Of a stretch of 15,192 nt of DNA, positions 1 through 7,984 are shown piece after piece (the stretch's first letter is position 1; each line of letters opens with the position of its first letter). The notes under the pieces were generated by a model. It did no database searches, was not told where the DNA came from, and saw only the letters and a list, made by a program, of their open reading frames with translations. Origin of the DNA: Planctomycetota bacterium (lineage in GTDB: Bacteria; Planctomycetota; Planctomycetia; Pirellulales; Lacipirellulaceae); the NCBI GenBank assembly GCA_024278035.1, contig JAJRUA010000461.1, positions 1-15,192 of the forward strand. Reading direction: 5' to 3'. Both the position numbers and the translations under genes were made by a program.

Positions 1-258
1 TACGTCGTTGATCTCTGCCGCCTGCCGCCGAAACTGACCAACTAGATTGTAAGCAACCACCGACGTGTAGAGTTCTTTCTTGAACATGTCGACGCTCTTG
101 GCTCGAATGTTCTCGGTGTTCAGAACTACCTTCAAGTTGCGAATATCAAACTCAACTTGAACCCGATGCTTATACAACTCTGCAACTAAAATAGTACCAA
201 CGCGCAAATGTCGTGCCAAATCCAGGTGGGGCCGCGATTTTTCTAAAGTGAGTGCCAT
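1..258 (-). pseudogene. IS4-family transposase, C-terminal remnant
   Basis: A minus-strand reading frame opens with an ATG at 258 and runs off the left edge of the window without a stop. Its residues from about 24 onward resemble the C-terminal part of IS4-type DDE transposases. The IS4 signature Y-(2)-R-(3)-E-(6)-K is present as Y29, R32, E36 and K43, so the catalytic glutamate region is kept. It is followed by the typical IRAKSVDMFKKELYTSVVAYN segment. A full transposase is about 350-450 residues, but the part carrying the two catalytic aspartates is absent: only 59 bp separate the ATG from the rseP stop. The usual W of the R-W pair after R32 is V. I read this as a truncated, inactive copy. 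The ATG is probably fortuitous, because the frame stays open upstream of it. The rest of the fragment, and any terminal repeat, lies outside the window. Confidence 0.75.
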
Positions 259-316
259 TAGGCTAACGCCCCAACGGCTAATTTTCTCAACCCTGTTTTT
301 TAGCTGTGACGCAGCA

Positions 317-2449
317 CTAAAACCATCCGAGGAGTCGCATGACATCGTTCCAGGTGACGAAGAGCATGAGGCTTATCAGGAGCAAGAAGCCGACCAAGTG
401 CAGCCCGATGACGACGCGCTCATTGGCCGGTTTGCCGGTGAGGCCCTCCCATGCGAGGAAAACCATATGCCCGCCGTCGAGTACGGGGATGGGCAAGAAG
501 TTCAACACCGCCAAGTTCGCACTGAGCATGGTGAGGGACATCAGTAGCGCCCCCAGTCCTTCGGACGCGGCATTGCCGGCAACCCTAGCGATCGTCACCG
601 GTCCGCCCAACATGCTGGCCGGAATCTGGCTGCCCAGTTTGCTGAGCACTTGAAAAATCTGCGTTAAAGAAGCTTTGGTTTCGTCCCAAGCCAGTTGGGC
701 CCCCTCGCCAAGAGACGTGGCGGTGCGCAGCTCCTTTAGCTCCCGGAGGCCAATCCCCCGAGCGAAACTGAAATCGTCCGAGGCGGCTGGCGATAGCGTG
801 ACCGTGTGTTCTTTTCCTAGCCGAGCGACTGTGAGTTCTACCTCAAAGTCAGGCGACTTGTTTTGGATCCTTCGCAGCACAACGGGCCAATCGCGATTCT
901 TTTTACCTTCCATCGGAGCGAGAGGGATTGCATTACTATTCCCATTTTTAGCCAACCCATCCGATTCCTTCGTCGATTGGAGTGTCGCTTTGACGATCTG
1001 GTCTCCTGCCTTGATATCCACCAAAGCCGCAGGACTACCTGAGACAACCGCTTCGATGTTGGACAAAAGGTGGCAGGCGACACCGATCGTGGCGTAAGCC
1101 ACAGGAAGGTCGCTGTTCGATGCAAAGCTGGGCCAAGCCGTGGGGAGCGGCTCTAGCTCCACCTCAAGCGTTGCATCGCCGCGGACAACGGTTAGCTGGG
1201 CCGATTCTCCGCGCTGGGCCATCGCTGCGAGACGATCGTCCAGTGTCACAGGATCGGCGATCTCTTCGCCATCGGGGGCCGCACCGAGGGCAATGCCGTT
1301 GACATGCGTGATTTGGTCGCCCACCTGTAGGCCTGCCGCTTCGGCGGGGGATTCGGCCTGGATAGCCACGATCGGGCCAAGTTGGGGCACGATGCCGAGC
1401 CGTTCCATCGGGTTGGGGCCGACGGTGATCTCGACTTCTTCGCCCCCTGTAACCGGACCAAAGGGATTGGAGACGGTCGTCTTGCCGCCACGAAGGACCG
1501 TGTAGGTGATCGGCTGGGCTTTGCGAGCGACGAGCAAAGCGGTCAATTCGTGGTACGCCGTGACGGGCTCGCCATCGACGGCGATGATTTGGTCCCCCCC
1601 TTCAAAGCCCTCACCGGCGGCACTCGCCTCAGCCGCCGGCATGTTGGGTTTAACGGGGTCTTTGTCGGCGAGTCGGACCGAGACGCTGGGCGAAAAACCA
1701 ATCCTCGGCAGGATGCCACCCGTGTCGGGCTTGAGGGTGAGCGTCTCCGTTTTCCCATCGGTTCGCTGGAGAACCATCGTAAGGTCGGCCTCAGGATCCC
1801 CCAGCGCAACTCTCTCAGCCAACTGTTTGTAGGTCGGATTATCGATTTCTTCGAGACGCGTGATTTTATCTCCTGGCATCAAACCGGCCCGCCAAGCGGG
1901 GGCACCAGGCGTTGCGTTTCCCAGCACACAAGGGCGCGATGGCACGCCGATCCCGAAGGCGACCCACGCAAAGAGGAACGCAAAAATCACGTTCATAATC
2001 ACACCGGCCGAGATGATGGCCATCCGTTGCGGAACGCTCTTGGCCATGTAACTGCGGCGATGGACCCAGCGTTTTTCACCGTTCGGTCCGACGATTTCTT
2101 TCGCATCGGGCGAATTGGCCATCGCTTCGGATTGCTTAATTTCTTCTTCAATGTTGGCGACGTTGTCCTCTTGCCCAAACATTTTCACGTAGCCACCGAG
2201 CGGCAAGATGCCAATGCCGTACTCCGTTTCGCCCCACTGACGACTCAGCTTGTAGCCACCGATATCGAAACCGATCATGAACTTATCACAGCGCACGCCG
2301 CACATTTTGGCTACCGCAAAGTGGCCCAGTTCGTGGACGAAAATGACAAACCCAAGACCAATTGCAACCTGTGCAATGGCCCAAAGCCCCGCAACACTGA
2401 TGGCAAGAAGGGGAGTGTATAAGAAAAAAGAAACAGCCAAAGTGTGCAT
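317..2449 (-). CDS. rseP: Site-2 intramembrane zinc metalloprotease, RseP family, with about four PDZ domains
   Basis: Predicted inner-membrane site-2 protease of family M50B. In other bacteria RseP cuts transmembrane anti-sigma factors during regulated intramembrane proteolysis. At 710 residues it is much longer than the usual 420-450. The catalytic HELGH is at residues 39-43 inside the first hydrophobic helix. A second membrane segment lies near 141-165. The LDG motif, PVLDGGH, at 655-661 gives the third zinc ligand. A final helix runs from about 679 to 699. Between helices are four PDZ-like units, each with a core resembling GL-x-x-GD-x-I: about 170-240, 265-345, 350-435 and 450-555. Family members normally have one or two. 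A hydrophilic insert at about 92-137 also adds length. The ATG at 2449 puts the HExxH at the normal distance from the N-terminus. dxr lies upstream on the same strand, separated by 272 bp containing an inverted repeat, so rseP may have its own promoter. Its substrate here is unknown. Confidence 0.93.
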   Translation of the reverse strand: MHTLAVSFFLYTPLLAISVAGLWAIAQVAIGLGFVIFVHELGHFAVAKMCGVRCDKFMIGFDIGGYKLSRQWGETEYGIGILPLGGYVKMFGQEDNVANIEEEIKQSEAMANSPDAKEIVGPNGEKRWVHRRSYMAKSVPQRMAIISAGVIMNVIFAFLFAWVAFGIGVPSRPCVLGNATPGAPAWRAGLMPGDKITRLEEIDNPTYKQLAERVALGDPEADLTMVLQRTDGKTETLTLKPDTGGILPRIGFSPSVSVRLADKDPVKPNMPAAEASAAGEGFEGGDQIIAVDGEPVTAYHELTALLVARKAQPITYTVLRGGKTTVSNPFGPVTGGEEVEITVGPNPMERLGIVPQLGPIVAIQAESPAEAAGLQVGDQITHVNGIALGAAPDGEEIADPVTLDDRLAAMAQRGESAQLTVVRGDATLEVELEPLPTAWPSFASNSDLPVAYATIGVACHLLSNIEAVVSGSPAALVDIKAGDQIVKATLQSTKESDGLAKNGNSNAIPLAPMEGKKNRDWPVVLRRIQNKSPDFEVELTVARLGKEHTVTLSPAASDDFSFARGIGLRELKELRTATSLGEGAQLAWDETKASLTQIFQVLSKLGSQIPASMLGGPVTIARVAGNAASEGLGALLMSLTMLSANLAVLNFLPIPVLDGGHMVFLAWEGLTGKPANERVVIGLHLVGFLLLISLMLFVTWNDVMRLLGWF

Positions 2450-2490
2450 GGAGAGATTGAATTGGAAGATAGGGTGTAACTAATAAAGTC

Positions 2491-2685
2491 TCACGTAAAG
2501 GCGCTAAGACGCAAAGGAAAAATAATGGTGTGCTGAAAGTGCAACGCAGCAGTTGAGCCCCTAGCCCCTGGCGCAAGCCGTGGGTTGTTTGTTAATCGCA
2601 AAAATAGTTTGCTTGCAACCCCACGGCTTGCGCCAGGGGCTAAGATGAAATGAAAAACTCTTTGCGGCTTAGCGCCTTTGCGTGA
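2491..2685. repeat. Nested double inverted repeat (MITE/REP-like element) between dxr and rseP
   Basis: The outer arms 2491-2516 and 2660-2685 are reverse complements at 24 of 26 positions. Inside them a second pair, 2562-2587 and 2616-2642, is perfectly complementary over 23 bp, then has a one-base bulge and 3 more pairs, with a 28-nt loop. Transcribed, the inner pair would form a very stable hairpin. The outer arm includes the text GGCGCTAAG and the inner arm CCCCTGGCGCAAGCCG. I recall similar texts as dispersed intergenic repeats in planctomycetes, but that is from memory. The element begins 42 bp upstream of the rseP start, so it lies in the rseP leader or promoter zone and could act as a dxr terminator, processing site or attenuator. 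No coding sequence is inside it. Confidence 0.85.
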
Positions 2686-2721
2686 AATCTTCTTGTAAAT
2701 CATTTGTGGTAGGGTAAAAAA

Positions 2722-3921
2722 TTAAGCAAAAACCCAGGTGTGTATCTCTTCACGGGCCCAGCGATCGAGTTCGACGAGGCGTTCTAAACTGGGCTCCGCT
2801 TCGTAGTGGTGCGATTCGAGAATGCTTCGGCAGGCGGGGATGATCTCGGTAAAGTGGAGTTCGCCTTCAAGGAAACTCTGGACCGCCGCTTCGTTGGCCG
2901 CGTTGAGGACCGCTCCGCTGGTGCCGCCCGATTGAGCACACTCAAAACCGAGCGCCAGGGCGGGGAAACGGTCGAGGTCCGCCGGCTCGAAACGCAATTC
3001 GTGCATTTGTGTCCAGTCGAGCCGCTCAGCCGCACCGCTCCGGCGGTGGGGGTACTCCAGAGCATGTTGAATGGGCAGTTTCATGTCGGGCGGTCCCAAT
3101 TGGGCAACGATCGATCCATCAATGAACTCAACCATCGAGTGGATGATCGACTGTGGGTGGATCACCACGTCAATTTTCTCCACCGGGAAGTCGAAAAGCC
3201 AACGGGCTTCGACAATCTCAAGCGCCTTGTTCATCATCGTGGCAGAATCGACCGTGATCTTGGGGCCCATTGCCCAGGTCGGGTGGGCAAGTGCCTCATC
3301 GACGGTGACTTGGGCAAGCTGTTCACGCGGCCATGTGCGAAAGGGGCCCCCACTGGCGGTGAGCACGATTCGCTCGACTTCGTTTCGCTTTCCACACCGA
3401 AGCGACTGGAAGATGGCGCTATGTTCGCTATCGACGGGTAGCAATCGCTCTCGCTTGTCTCCAGCGGCGCGTTCTTCGTCCAGGCGTTGCCGAACCAAGG
3501 GCCCTGCCATGACCAAGGTCTCTTTGTTGGCCAAAGCAATTGTCTTTCCGGCATCGAGTGCCGCCAGGGTGCTTTCAAGGCCCGCGCTACCGACGATCGC
3601 GGCAAGCACGGTATGGACCTCAGGGTGGGCTACCGCCCTGGCAAGCCCTTCTTGGCCCACAAGCAACTCGGTTTCGGAGGGCAAGCCCCGCCAAGATTGC
3701 TCAGCGGCGGCCTGCTCGTCGGTGGCAACCACATATCGGGGCAAAAGCTCCTGAGCCTGTTCAATCAAGTCATCGAGCCGTGAATGGGCCGACAGAGCGA
3801 CCACTTTGAGTCGGCCCTCGCTCGCCCGAATCACTTCGAGGCCATTCAAGCCAATACTTCCGGTCGAGCCGAGGACGGCCACCCCACGAGTCGAATCGTC
3901 AGAAGGCGAGGCAAAGGACAT
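2722..3921 (-). CDS. dxr: 1-deoxy-D-xylulose 5-phosphate reductoisomerase
   Basis: Catalyses the NADPH-dependent rearrangement and reduction of DXP to 2-C-methyl-D-erythritol 4-phosphate, the committed step of the MEP isoprenoid pathway, in the cytoplasm. The 399-residue length is normal. The Rossmann nucleotide-binding motif GSTGSIG is at 18-24 and the conserved ANKETLVMAG at 131-140. Metal ligands D164 and E166 lie in LPVDSEHSA, and E235 in MMNKALEIVEA. LTASGGPFR is at 187-195, and the substrate-loop region around HPTWAMGPKITVDSATM is at 213-229. IHPQSIIHSMVE (254-265) and the C-terminal NAANEAAV (340-347) are also conserved. The ATG at 3921 sits 17 residues before the nucleotide-binding motif, as expected. 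It is divergent from ftsH and upstream of rseP on the same strand, a common dxr-rseP order. No clear Shine-Dalgarno site precedes the start. Confidence 0.97.
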   Translation of the reverse strand: MSFASPSDDSTRGVAVLGSTGSIGLNGLEVIRASEGRLKVVALSAHSRLDDLIEQAQELLPRYVVATDEQAAAEQSWRGLPSETELLVGQEGLARAVAHPEVHTVLAAIVGSAGLESTLAALDAGKTIALANKETLVMAGPLVRQRLDEERAAGDKRERLLPVDSEHSAIFQSLRCGKRNEVERIVLTASGGPFRTWPREQLAQVTVDEALAHPTWAMGPKITVDSATMMNKALEIVEARWLFDFPVEKIDVVIHPQSIIHSMVEFIDGSIVAQLGPPDMKLPIQHALEYPHRRSGAAERLDWTQMHELRFEPADLDRFPALALGFECAQSGGTSGAVLNAANEAAVQSFLEGELHFTEIIPACRSILESHHYEAEPSLERLVELDRWAREEIHTWVFA

Positions 3922-4335
3922 GGCAGCACTCGCTGAGGGGGGATGTGACGGGGGGCGTGGGAAAGGAGGCTGGAGGGGGACGATTTATGCGGGCCACGCC
4001 CGGTCGTAAGGCTCAGGACGGGCAAGACTTGGCTGTTCCTGCAAGAACCCTTCGGATTCTTGGGCGAACGACCCTGCAACAAACGGTAATCTATGGGTAA
4101 GACAGACTTTGCGGCATGCTTCGACAGGATCGGCCCGTCGAATCCTGGATTGTACGGGGGACGCCCGTCCTACGGCAAGACGAGCGAGAGAGGGCCCCTA
4201 AACAATGAACTACGGCCGGATTCAATACGTTAAGCTTAACAGGGAAACCTTTTTTAGGGCCCCATAACCACTTCCAGCTATTTTTAACTCACTGTTTTCC
4301 AACTACGTTTCTGCTTCTTTTCAAGCAAAATTTCA
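3922..4335. promoter_or_regulatory. Divergent dxr/ftsH intergenic region with several palindromes
   Basis: This 414 bp region has no gene and must hold the promoters for both dxr (leftward) and ftsH (rightward). I could not place confident -10/-35 elements. Visible structures are: a G-rich run at 3937-3979; a stem-loop at 4042-4062 with arms CAAGAA and TTCTTG; a 9-bp inverted pair, AGGACGGGC at 4015-4023 and its complement at 4163-4171, 139 nt apart; a perfect 12-bp palindrome GTTAAGCTTAAC at 4229-4240; and, around that palindrome, arms 4192-4202 and 4253-4263 that pair at 10 of 11 positions. The last two make a compound dyad 73-144 bp before the ftsH ATG, a plausible operator or leader structure. 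Whether any of them is regulatory is inference. No Shine-Dalgarno site is visible before the ftsH ATG. Confidence 0.4.
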
Positions 4336-6483
4336 ATGGCTAAGTCCTCCCAAGACTCTCCCGATTCTCCGGACAAGAACGCGTCGGACAAGAACAAGCC
4401 CGCCGGGGCCCCGAACGGCGTCCCCCAGGGGGGGAACTTTGTTTGGTACTTGCTAGCGTTTGGCGTGCTGCTGATGCTGGGCGTTACGCTCTTCGGAGGC
4501 CCCACGCCGATCGAAGTTCCTTGGACCGACTTTGAGAAGCTGGTCAAAGCGTCGTCCCCTGACGAAAAGGGGTGGGTCGTCATGCGAGACGAATCGACCA
4601 AGCCCCCCCGGCTGATTCGCCTCTCTAACCTGAAGGAAGTGGTGGTCGATTATTCCAGGGTCGTTGGCAAAGTTGATTGGCTCATCTTACCCGCCGACGC
4701 CGCTTCTGCCGACGCTGCTTCCACCGACACGATAGAAGCGACCAGCGAGGTGCCCAGCGCAGAAAAAGTCTCCGATGCCGTTGCCGCCGCGGAGGTTGGG
4801 CCCGAGACGATTCGATTTAGCGTCAATTGGAACCCGGCCCTCGCCAAGCCGGGCCTTTTGTTGGACGAACATAAAATCGCTTACCGTGCTTCGGACCAGC
4901 CGAACCCGATGCTCAATTGGATTCCGACCTTGTTGACGCTCGTCGTCTTCGGCGGGCTGTTGTTTTTGATGCTTCGGCGGCTCGGTGGGGCCGGTTCGCC
5001 TATGGCGTTTGGCCGCAGCCGTGGCAAGCTCCATGCGCAGGAAGACCTGGAAATCACTTTCGACGATGTGGCGGGCATCGAAGAGGCAGTGGACGAACTG
5101 CGTGAGGTTGTCGACTTCCTCAAAAACCCGGAGCGTTACCAACGGCTCGGCGGGCGCATCCCCAAGGGGGTGCTTTTGGTCGGCCCGCCCGGCACGGGTA
5201 AAACGCTTTTGAGCAAAGCGGTGGCGGGCGAGGCAGAGGTCCCCTTTTTCTCGCTTAGCGGTTCCGATTTTGTTGAAATGTTTGTCGGTGTGGGAGCCGC
5301 CCGCGTTCGCGACATGTTCCAACAGGCCGAGCAACGGGCTCCCTGCATTGTCTTTATCGACGAGCTAGACGCCCTCGGAAAGACCCGCGGCAATGGCGCG
5401 GGAAGCCACGACGAGCGCGAACAGACGCTCAATGCCCTGCTCGTTGAAATGGACGGATTTAGCTCGAACAATGGCGTCATCGTGATGGCCGCTACCAACC
5501 GCCCTGAAACGCTAGACCCGGCCCTCATGCGACCCGGTCGATTTGACCGCCATGTGCTGGTCGATCGTCCCGACGTGGCCGGGCGAGAAGAGATTCTCAA
5601 GGTCCACCTGAAGAATATCACGGTCGATGGGGAAGTGGATGTAAAGGCCCTCGCTTCAATTTCTAGTGGCTTTGTTGGTGCGGATATTGCCAACATGTGC
5701 AACGAGGCGGCCCTGCTTGCCGCTCGCAACGAGAAGGAGATGGTCGGCATGGAAGAGTTCTACGAGGCGGTTGAAAGGGCGAGCATCGGGCTCGAAAAGA
5801 AGAGCCGCGTTATTCTCGAAGAAGAAAAAATACGCCTCGCCTACCATGAAGGGGGCCATGCCCTCGTTGCCGCCTCGCTTCCCAACACCGACCCCGTACA
5901 CAAGGTGTCGATTATCCCCCGTGGGCTGAGTGCCTTGGGCTACATGCAGCAGCGCCCCGAAGGCGACCGCTACATGATGACGCGTCGCCAGCTCGAAAGT
6001 CAAATCCAAGTGATGCTTGCCGGCACACTTGCCGAAGAGCTAATGCTGGAAGACGTTGGCACGGGGGCAAGCAACGATCTGGAACGCGCCACGGCCGTCG
6101 CCCGAAGCATGGTGATGGACTACGGCATGAGCCGCCTGGGGCGAGTGAATTACCGTGAGCGAACGAGCGGCTTCCTCGGCGGCGAAGCGGGCCCTGCGCT
6201 GCAAACCCATAGCGAGCAGACGGCCCGAGAGATCGACCAAGAGGTCAAACGCATCATTGACGAGGGCCTCGACAAGACGCGTCGCATCTTGTCCGAACGT
6301 CGCTCGTCGCTCGAAGCGATCATGGTTGCCCTGCTTGAACTCGAAGTGATCGACACGGAGCAATTGGCCAAGATACTCGAAGAATCGAGCCCCGAGCCCA
6401 AAATCGTCCCCGGCACCCACACCGAACGAAAGGCGGAAACGCCCGCCGCAAAGCCCAGCGATGGCGATGTCGTAGAGGGGTAA
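4336..6483 (+). CDS. ftsH: ATP-dependent membrane zinc metalloprotease FtsH
   Basis: Membrane-anchored AAA+ protease (peptidase family M41) that extracts and degrades damaged membrane proteins and some regulators. It has 715 residues against about 610-650 in most bacteria. Order of parts: a polar N-terminus (1-33), first transmembrane helix (about 35-54), an extracytoplasmic domain of about 140 residues with an Ala-rich insert (120-153), second helix (about 196-213), AAA domain, protease domain, and a charged tail after 685. Walker A GPPGTGKT is at 283-290, the pore phenylalanine F316 in MFVGVG, Walker B IVFIDE at 338-343, and arginine fingers R399 and R402. The zinc site is HEGGH at 504-508, where most homologues have HEAGH, plus D581 in GASNDLERA. 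All catalytic residues are present, so it should be active. It is transcribed away from dxr, and no same-strand gene follows closely. Confidence 0.97.
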   Translation: MAKSSQDSPDSPDKNASDKNKPAGAPNGVPQGGNFVWYLLAFGVLLMLGVTLFGGPTPIEVPWTDFEKLVKASSPDEKGWVVMRDESTKPPRLIRLSNLKEVVVDYSRVVGKVDWLILPADAASADAASTDTIEATSEVPSAEKVSDAVAAAEVGPETIRFSVNWNPALAKPGLLLDEHKIAYRASDQPNPMLNWIPTLLTLVVFGGLLFLMLRRLGGAGSPMAFGRSRGKLHAQEDLEITFDDVAGIEEAVDELREVVDFLKNPERYQRLGGRIPKGVLLVGPPGTGKTLLSKAVAGEAEVPFFSLSGSDFVEMFVGVGAARVRDMFQQAEQRAPCIVFIDELDALGKTRGNGAGSHDEREQTLNALLVEMDGFSSNNGVIVMAATNRPETLDPALMRPGRFDRHVLVDRPDVAGREEILKVHLKNITVDGEVDVKALASISSGFVGADIANMCNEAALLAARNEKEMVGMEEFYEAVERASIGLEKKSRVILEEEKIRLAYHEGGHALVAASLPNTDPVHKVSIIPRGLSALGYMQQRPEGDRYMMTRRQLESQIQVMLAGTLAEELMLEDVGTGASNDLERATAVARSMVMDYGMSRLGRVNYRERTSGFLGGEAGPALQTHSEQTAREIDQEVKRIIDEGLDKTRRILSERRSSLEAIMVALLELEVIDTEQLAKILEESSPEPKIVPGTHTERKAETPAAKPSDGDVVEG

Positions 6484-7048
6484 GCTGTAAAACCTACTCA
6501 AAAAGCTAAATTAGCGATGCTTGGCGAGCGGTGGACGTAAGCCTACCGATGAACCTATCGAGTCCTGCCATGAGCCAAGCGACAGCGCAGACATCCATGT
6601 GTCCGTTCCGCCAAACTTTCAATTACCCGCAAGTATTCCCCTATCGTGAGCAATTGAGTTTGGAACGACGCGGGTGCTTGAGCCTTTTGGGCCGGGGGCC
6701 GAAAATCGGGCTTGGCTCCGGCCAGGGATTCCTCCCAACTCCATGAACTGGATTTTTGGGAGAACGTCGAGCGGACGGCGAAAAGCCCGTAAGTAAAGGG
6801 TTTTCCAATTGGTTGCCATCGCCCCCCTGGCAGGTCATAATGAGGGCTCGCTTTTCCCCACATTCGATTCTTCCTCCCCCTGCCGTAGCTCGTGAACCGG
6901 ACTGGTCGCCTTTTTAGCAGCACGTCCCAAAATCGTTAGGTATTCCGGTCTTTCTCGACCGCTAGACACCTTCTGATGGATTTTGGGATGGGCCCAAAGC
7001 GTTTCCTCAGGTCTATCGGTTCCTTCTTTCTTTTTGTGGGGTTGGATT
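6484..7048. other. 565 bp intergenic region without a convincing gene
   Basis: All frames on both strands carry short open frames. The longest is a minus-strand frame at 6555-6923 of 122 codons. None has a recognisable motif, several overlap each other, and their composition (rich in R, S and G) is typical of chance frames in GC-rich DNA. A GC-rich stem-loop with 6-bp arms GGCCGG (6690-6695) and CCGGCC (6718-6723) is visible, but it has no T-run, so it is not a canonical terminator for ftsH. The promoter of the downstream metalloprotease should lie in the right part, but no clear -10/-35 pair stands out. Confidence 0.4.
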
Positions 7049-7849
7049 GTGTTCTTCAGGCGTTGCTATTCGTTGCTTACTGCTGCCGTGTTGGTTGTTG
7101 CGTTGTTGGATGCGAACGGGGCGGCTGCCTTTACGCTTCAAGGGGGCCAACAGCCCCAGCCGGGCGGCGACGGGACACCGCTTACGGTCACCTACAGCTA
7201 CAACAATTTTTTGGATGGGGGGCTCAAGAACCTTGCAGGGGTTAGCCTGACGCCCGAGTTCTTGCGCGACGCGGCGGAAGAGGCGTTTGGCCTTTGGGCT
7301 TCGGTCGCTCCGATCAACTTTGTTGAAGTTCCTGACGTTGGTACGCCTGTCTTCCTTAGCAATTCGGCAGCCTACTTGGCGTACGACGCGGGGGACTTTG
7401 GAACGATTCGCCTCAGCCATCGTTTTATCAATGGAACGGATGCGCAAGTGGGCATGCCGGCAGCCAAGGCGGTTGCTTGGTTCCCCAGCAATGGCCCCCA
7501 CATTGGAAGCGACATTCAATTTGATAATGGCGACCCGTGGGAAGTGATCGGTACGCCAAGTGCGCCAGATATACTCGGTATTCTTGCGCATGAGATTGGT
7601 CACACGCTGGGCATCGGCCACTCGGCAATCAACGGGGCGGTGATGTTCCCCGCCGCTTTGCGTCGCATGGGCCCAGGAACAGGATTGCTCACGGCGGATG
7701 ACATGAATGCGGTAATCGCGATCTACGGCACAGGCGTTGGCAGTGTGACGCCCCTTATCTCTATACCCGAACCAGCCACGCTGGTGATTATCGCTCTAGG
7801 GCTACTTGGAGTAGGGTCTGCCCGGTGCAGGAGGCTCACCACCGGCTAG
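7049..7849 (+). CDS. Secreted matrixin-like zinc metalloprotease with PEP-CTERM sorting tail
   Basis: Predicted exported metzincin protease. Counted from the GTG at 7049 (266 residues), it starts with a basic MFFRRCYS stretch, then a hydrophobic core and an ANGAAA cleavage region near 22-27, a good Sec signal peptide. The zinc motif HEIGHTLGIGH is at 181-191 and a Met-turn methionine follows at 199 (GAVMFP). LTADDMNAVIAIYG downstream is typical of matrixin C-termini. The protein ends with a PEP-CTERM signal: PEPATL near 240-245, a hydrophobic helix, then RCRR. This implies sorting and cleavage by an exosortase, probably coupled to exopolysaccharide; no exosortase is in the window. The frame also allows an ATG at 6983, adding 22 residues before the signal peptide. 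I prefer the GTG because GGGG at 7038-7041 is a possible ribosome site and the signal peptide then sits at the N-terminus. Substrate unknown. Confidence 0.85.
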   Translation: MFFRRCYSLLTAAVLVVALLDANGAAAFTLQGGQQPQPGGDGTPLTVTYSYNNFLDGGLKNLAGVSLTPEFLRDAAEEAFGLWASVAPINFVEVPDVGTPVFLSNSAAYLAYDAGDFGTIRLSHRFINGTDAQVGMPAAKAVAWFPSNGPHIGSDIQFDNGDPWEVIGTPSAPDILGILAHEIGHTLGIGHSAINGAVMFPAALRRMGPGTGLLTADDMNAVIAIYGTGVGSVTPLISIPEPATLVIIALGLLGVGSARCRRLTTG

Positions 7850-7984
7850 CGGCCCGATGAGCTATCGGCCTGATGAAACGCGCCATGCGAAGTTTTCTTT
7901 CCGTGCCGCTTCGTGGGTGACTTCTGTTCGGCTGTTGGTAACCTACAAGAACACCGAGGCCACAGAGAACTAAAGAGAGACAGC

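Noticed and set aside
1382..2422. 346-codon plus-strand frame opposite rseP
   Set aside because: It lies antisense over the PDZ region and the HELGH region of an intact rseP, and its sequence shows no recognisable domain.
6690..6723. Intrinsic terminator for ftsH
   Set aside because: A GC-rich stem is present, but it is over 200 bp after the stop and has no T-run.
6555..6923. 122-codon minus-strand frame between ftsH and the metalloprotease
   Set aside because: Several frames are open together here, its composition is unusual, there is no ribosome site, and no family is recognised. It could be reconsidered if homologues are found.
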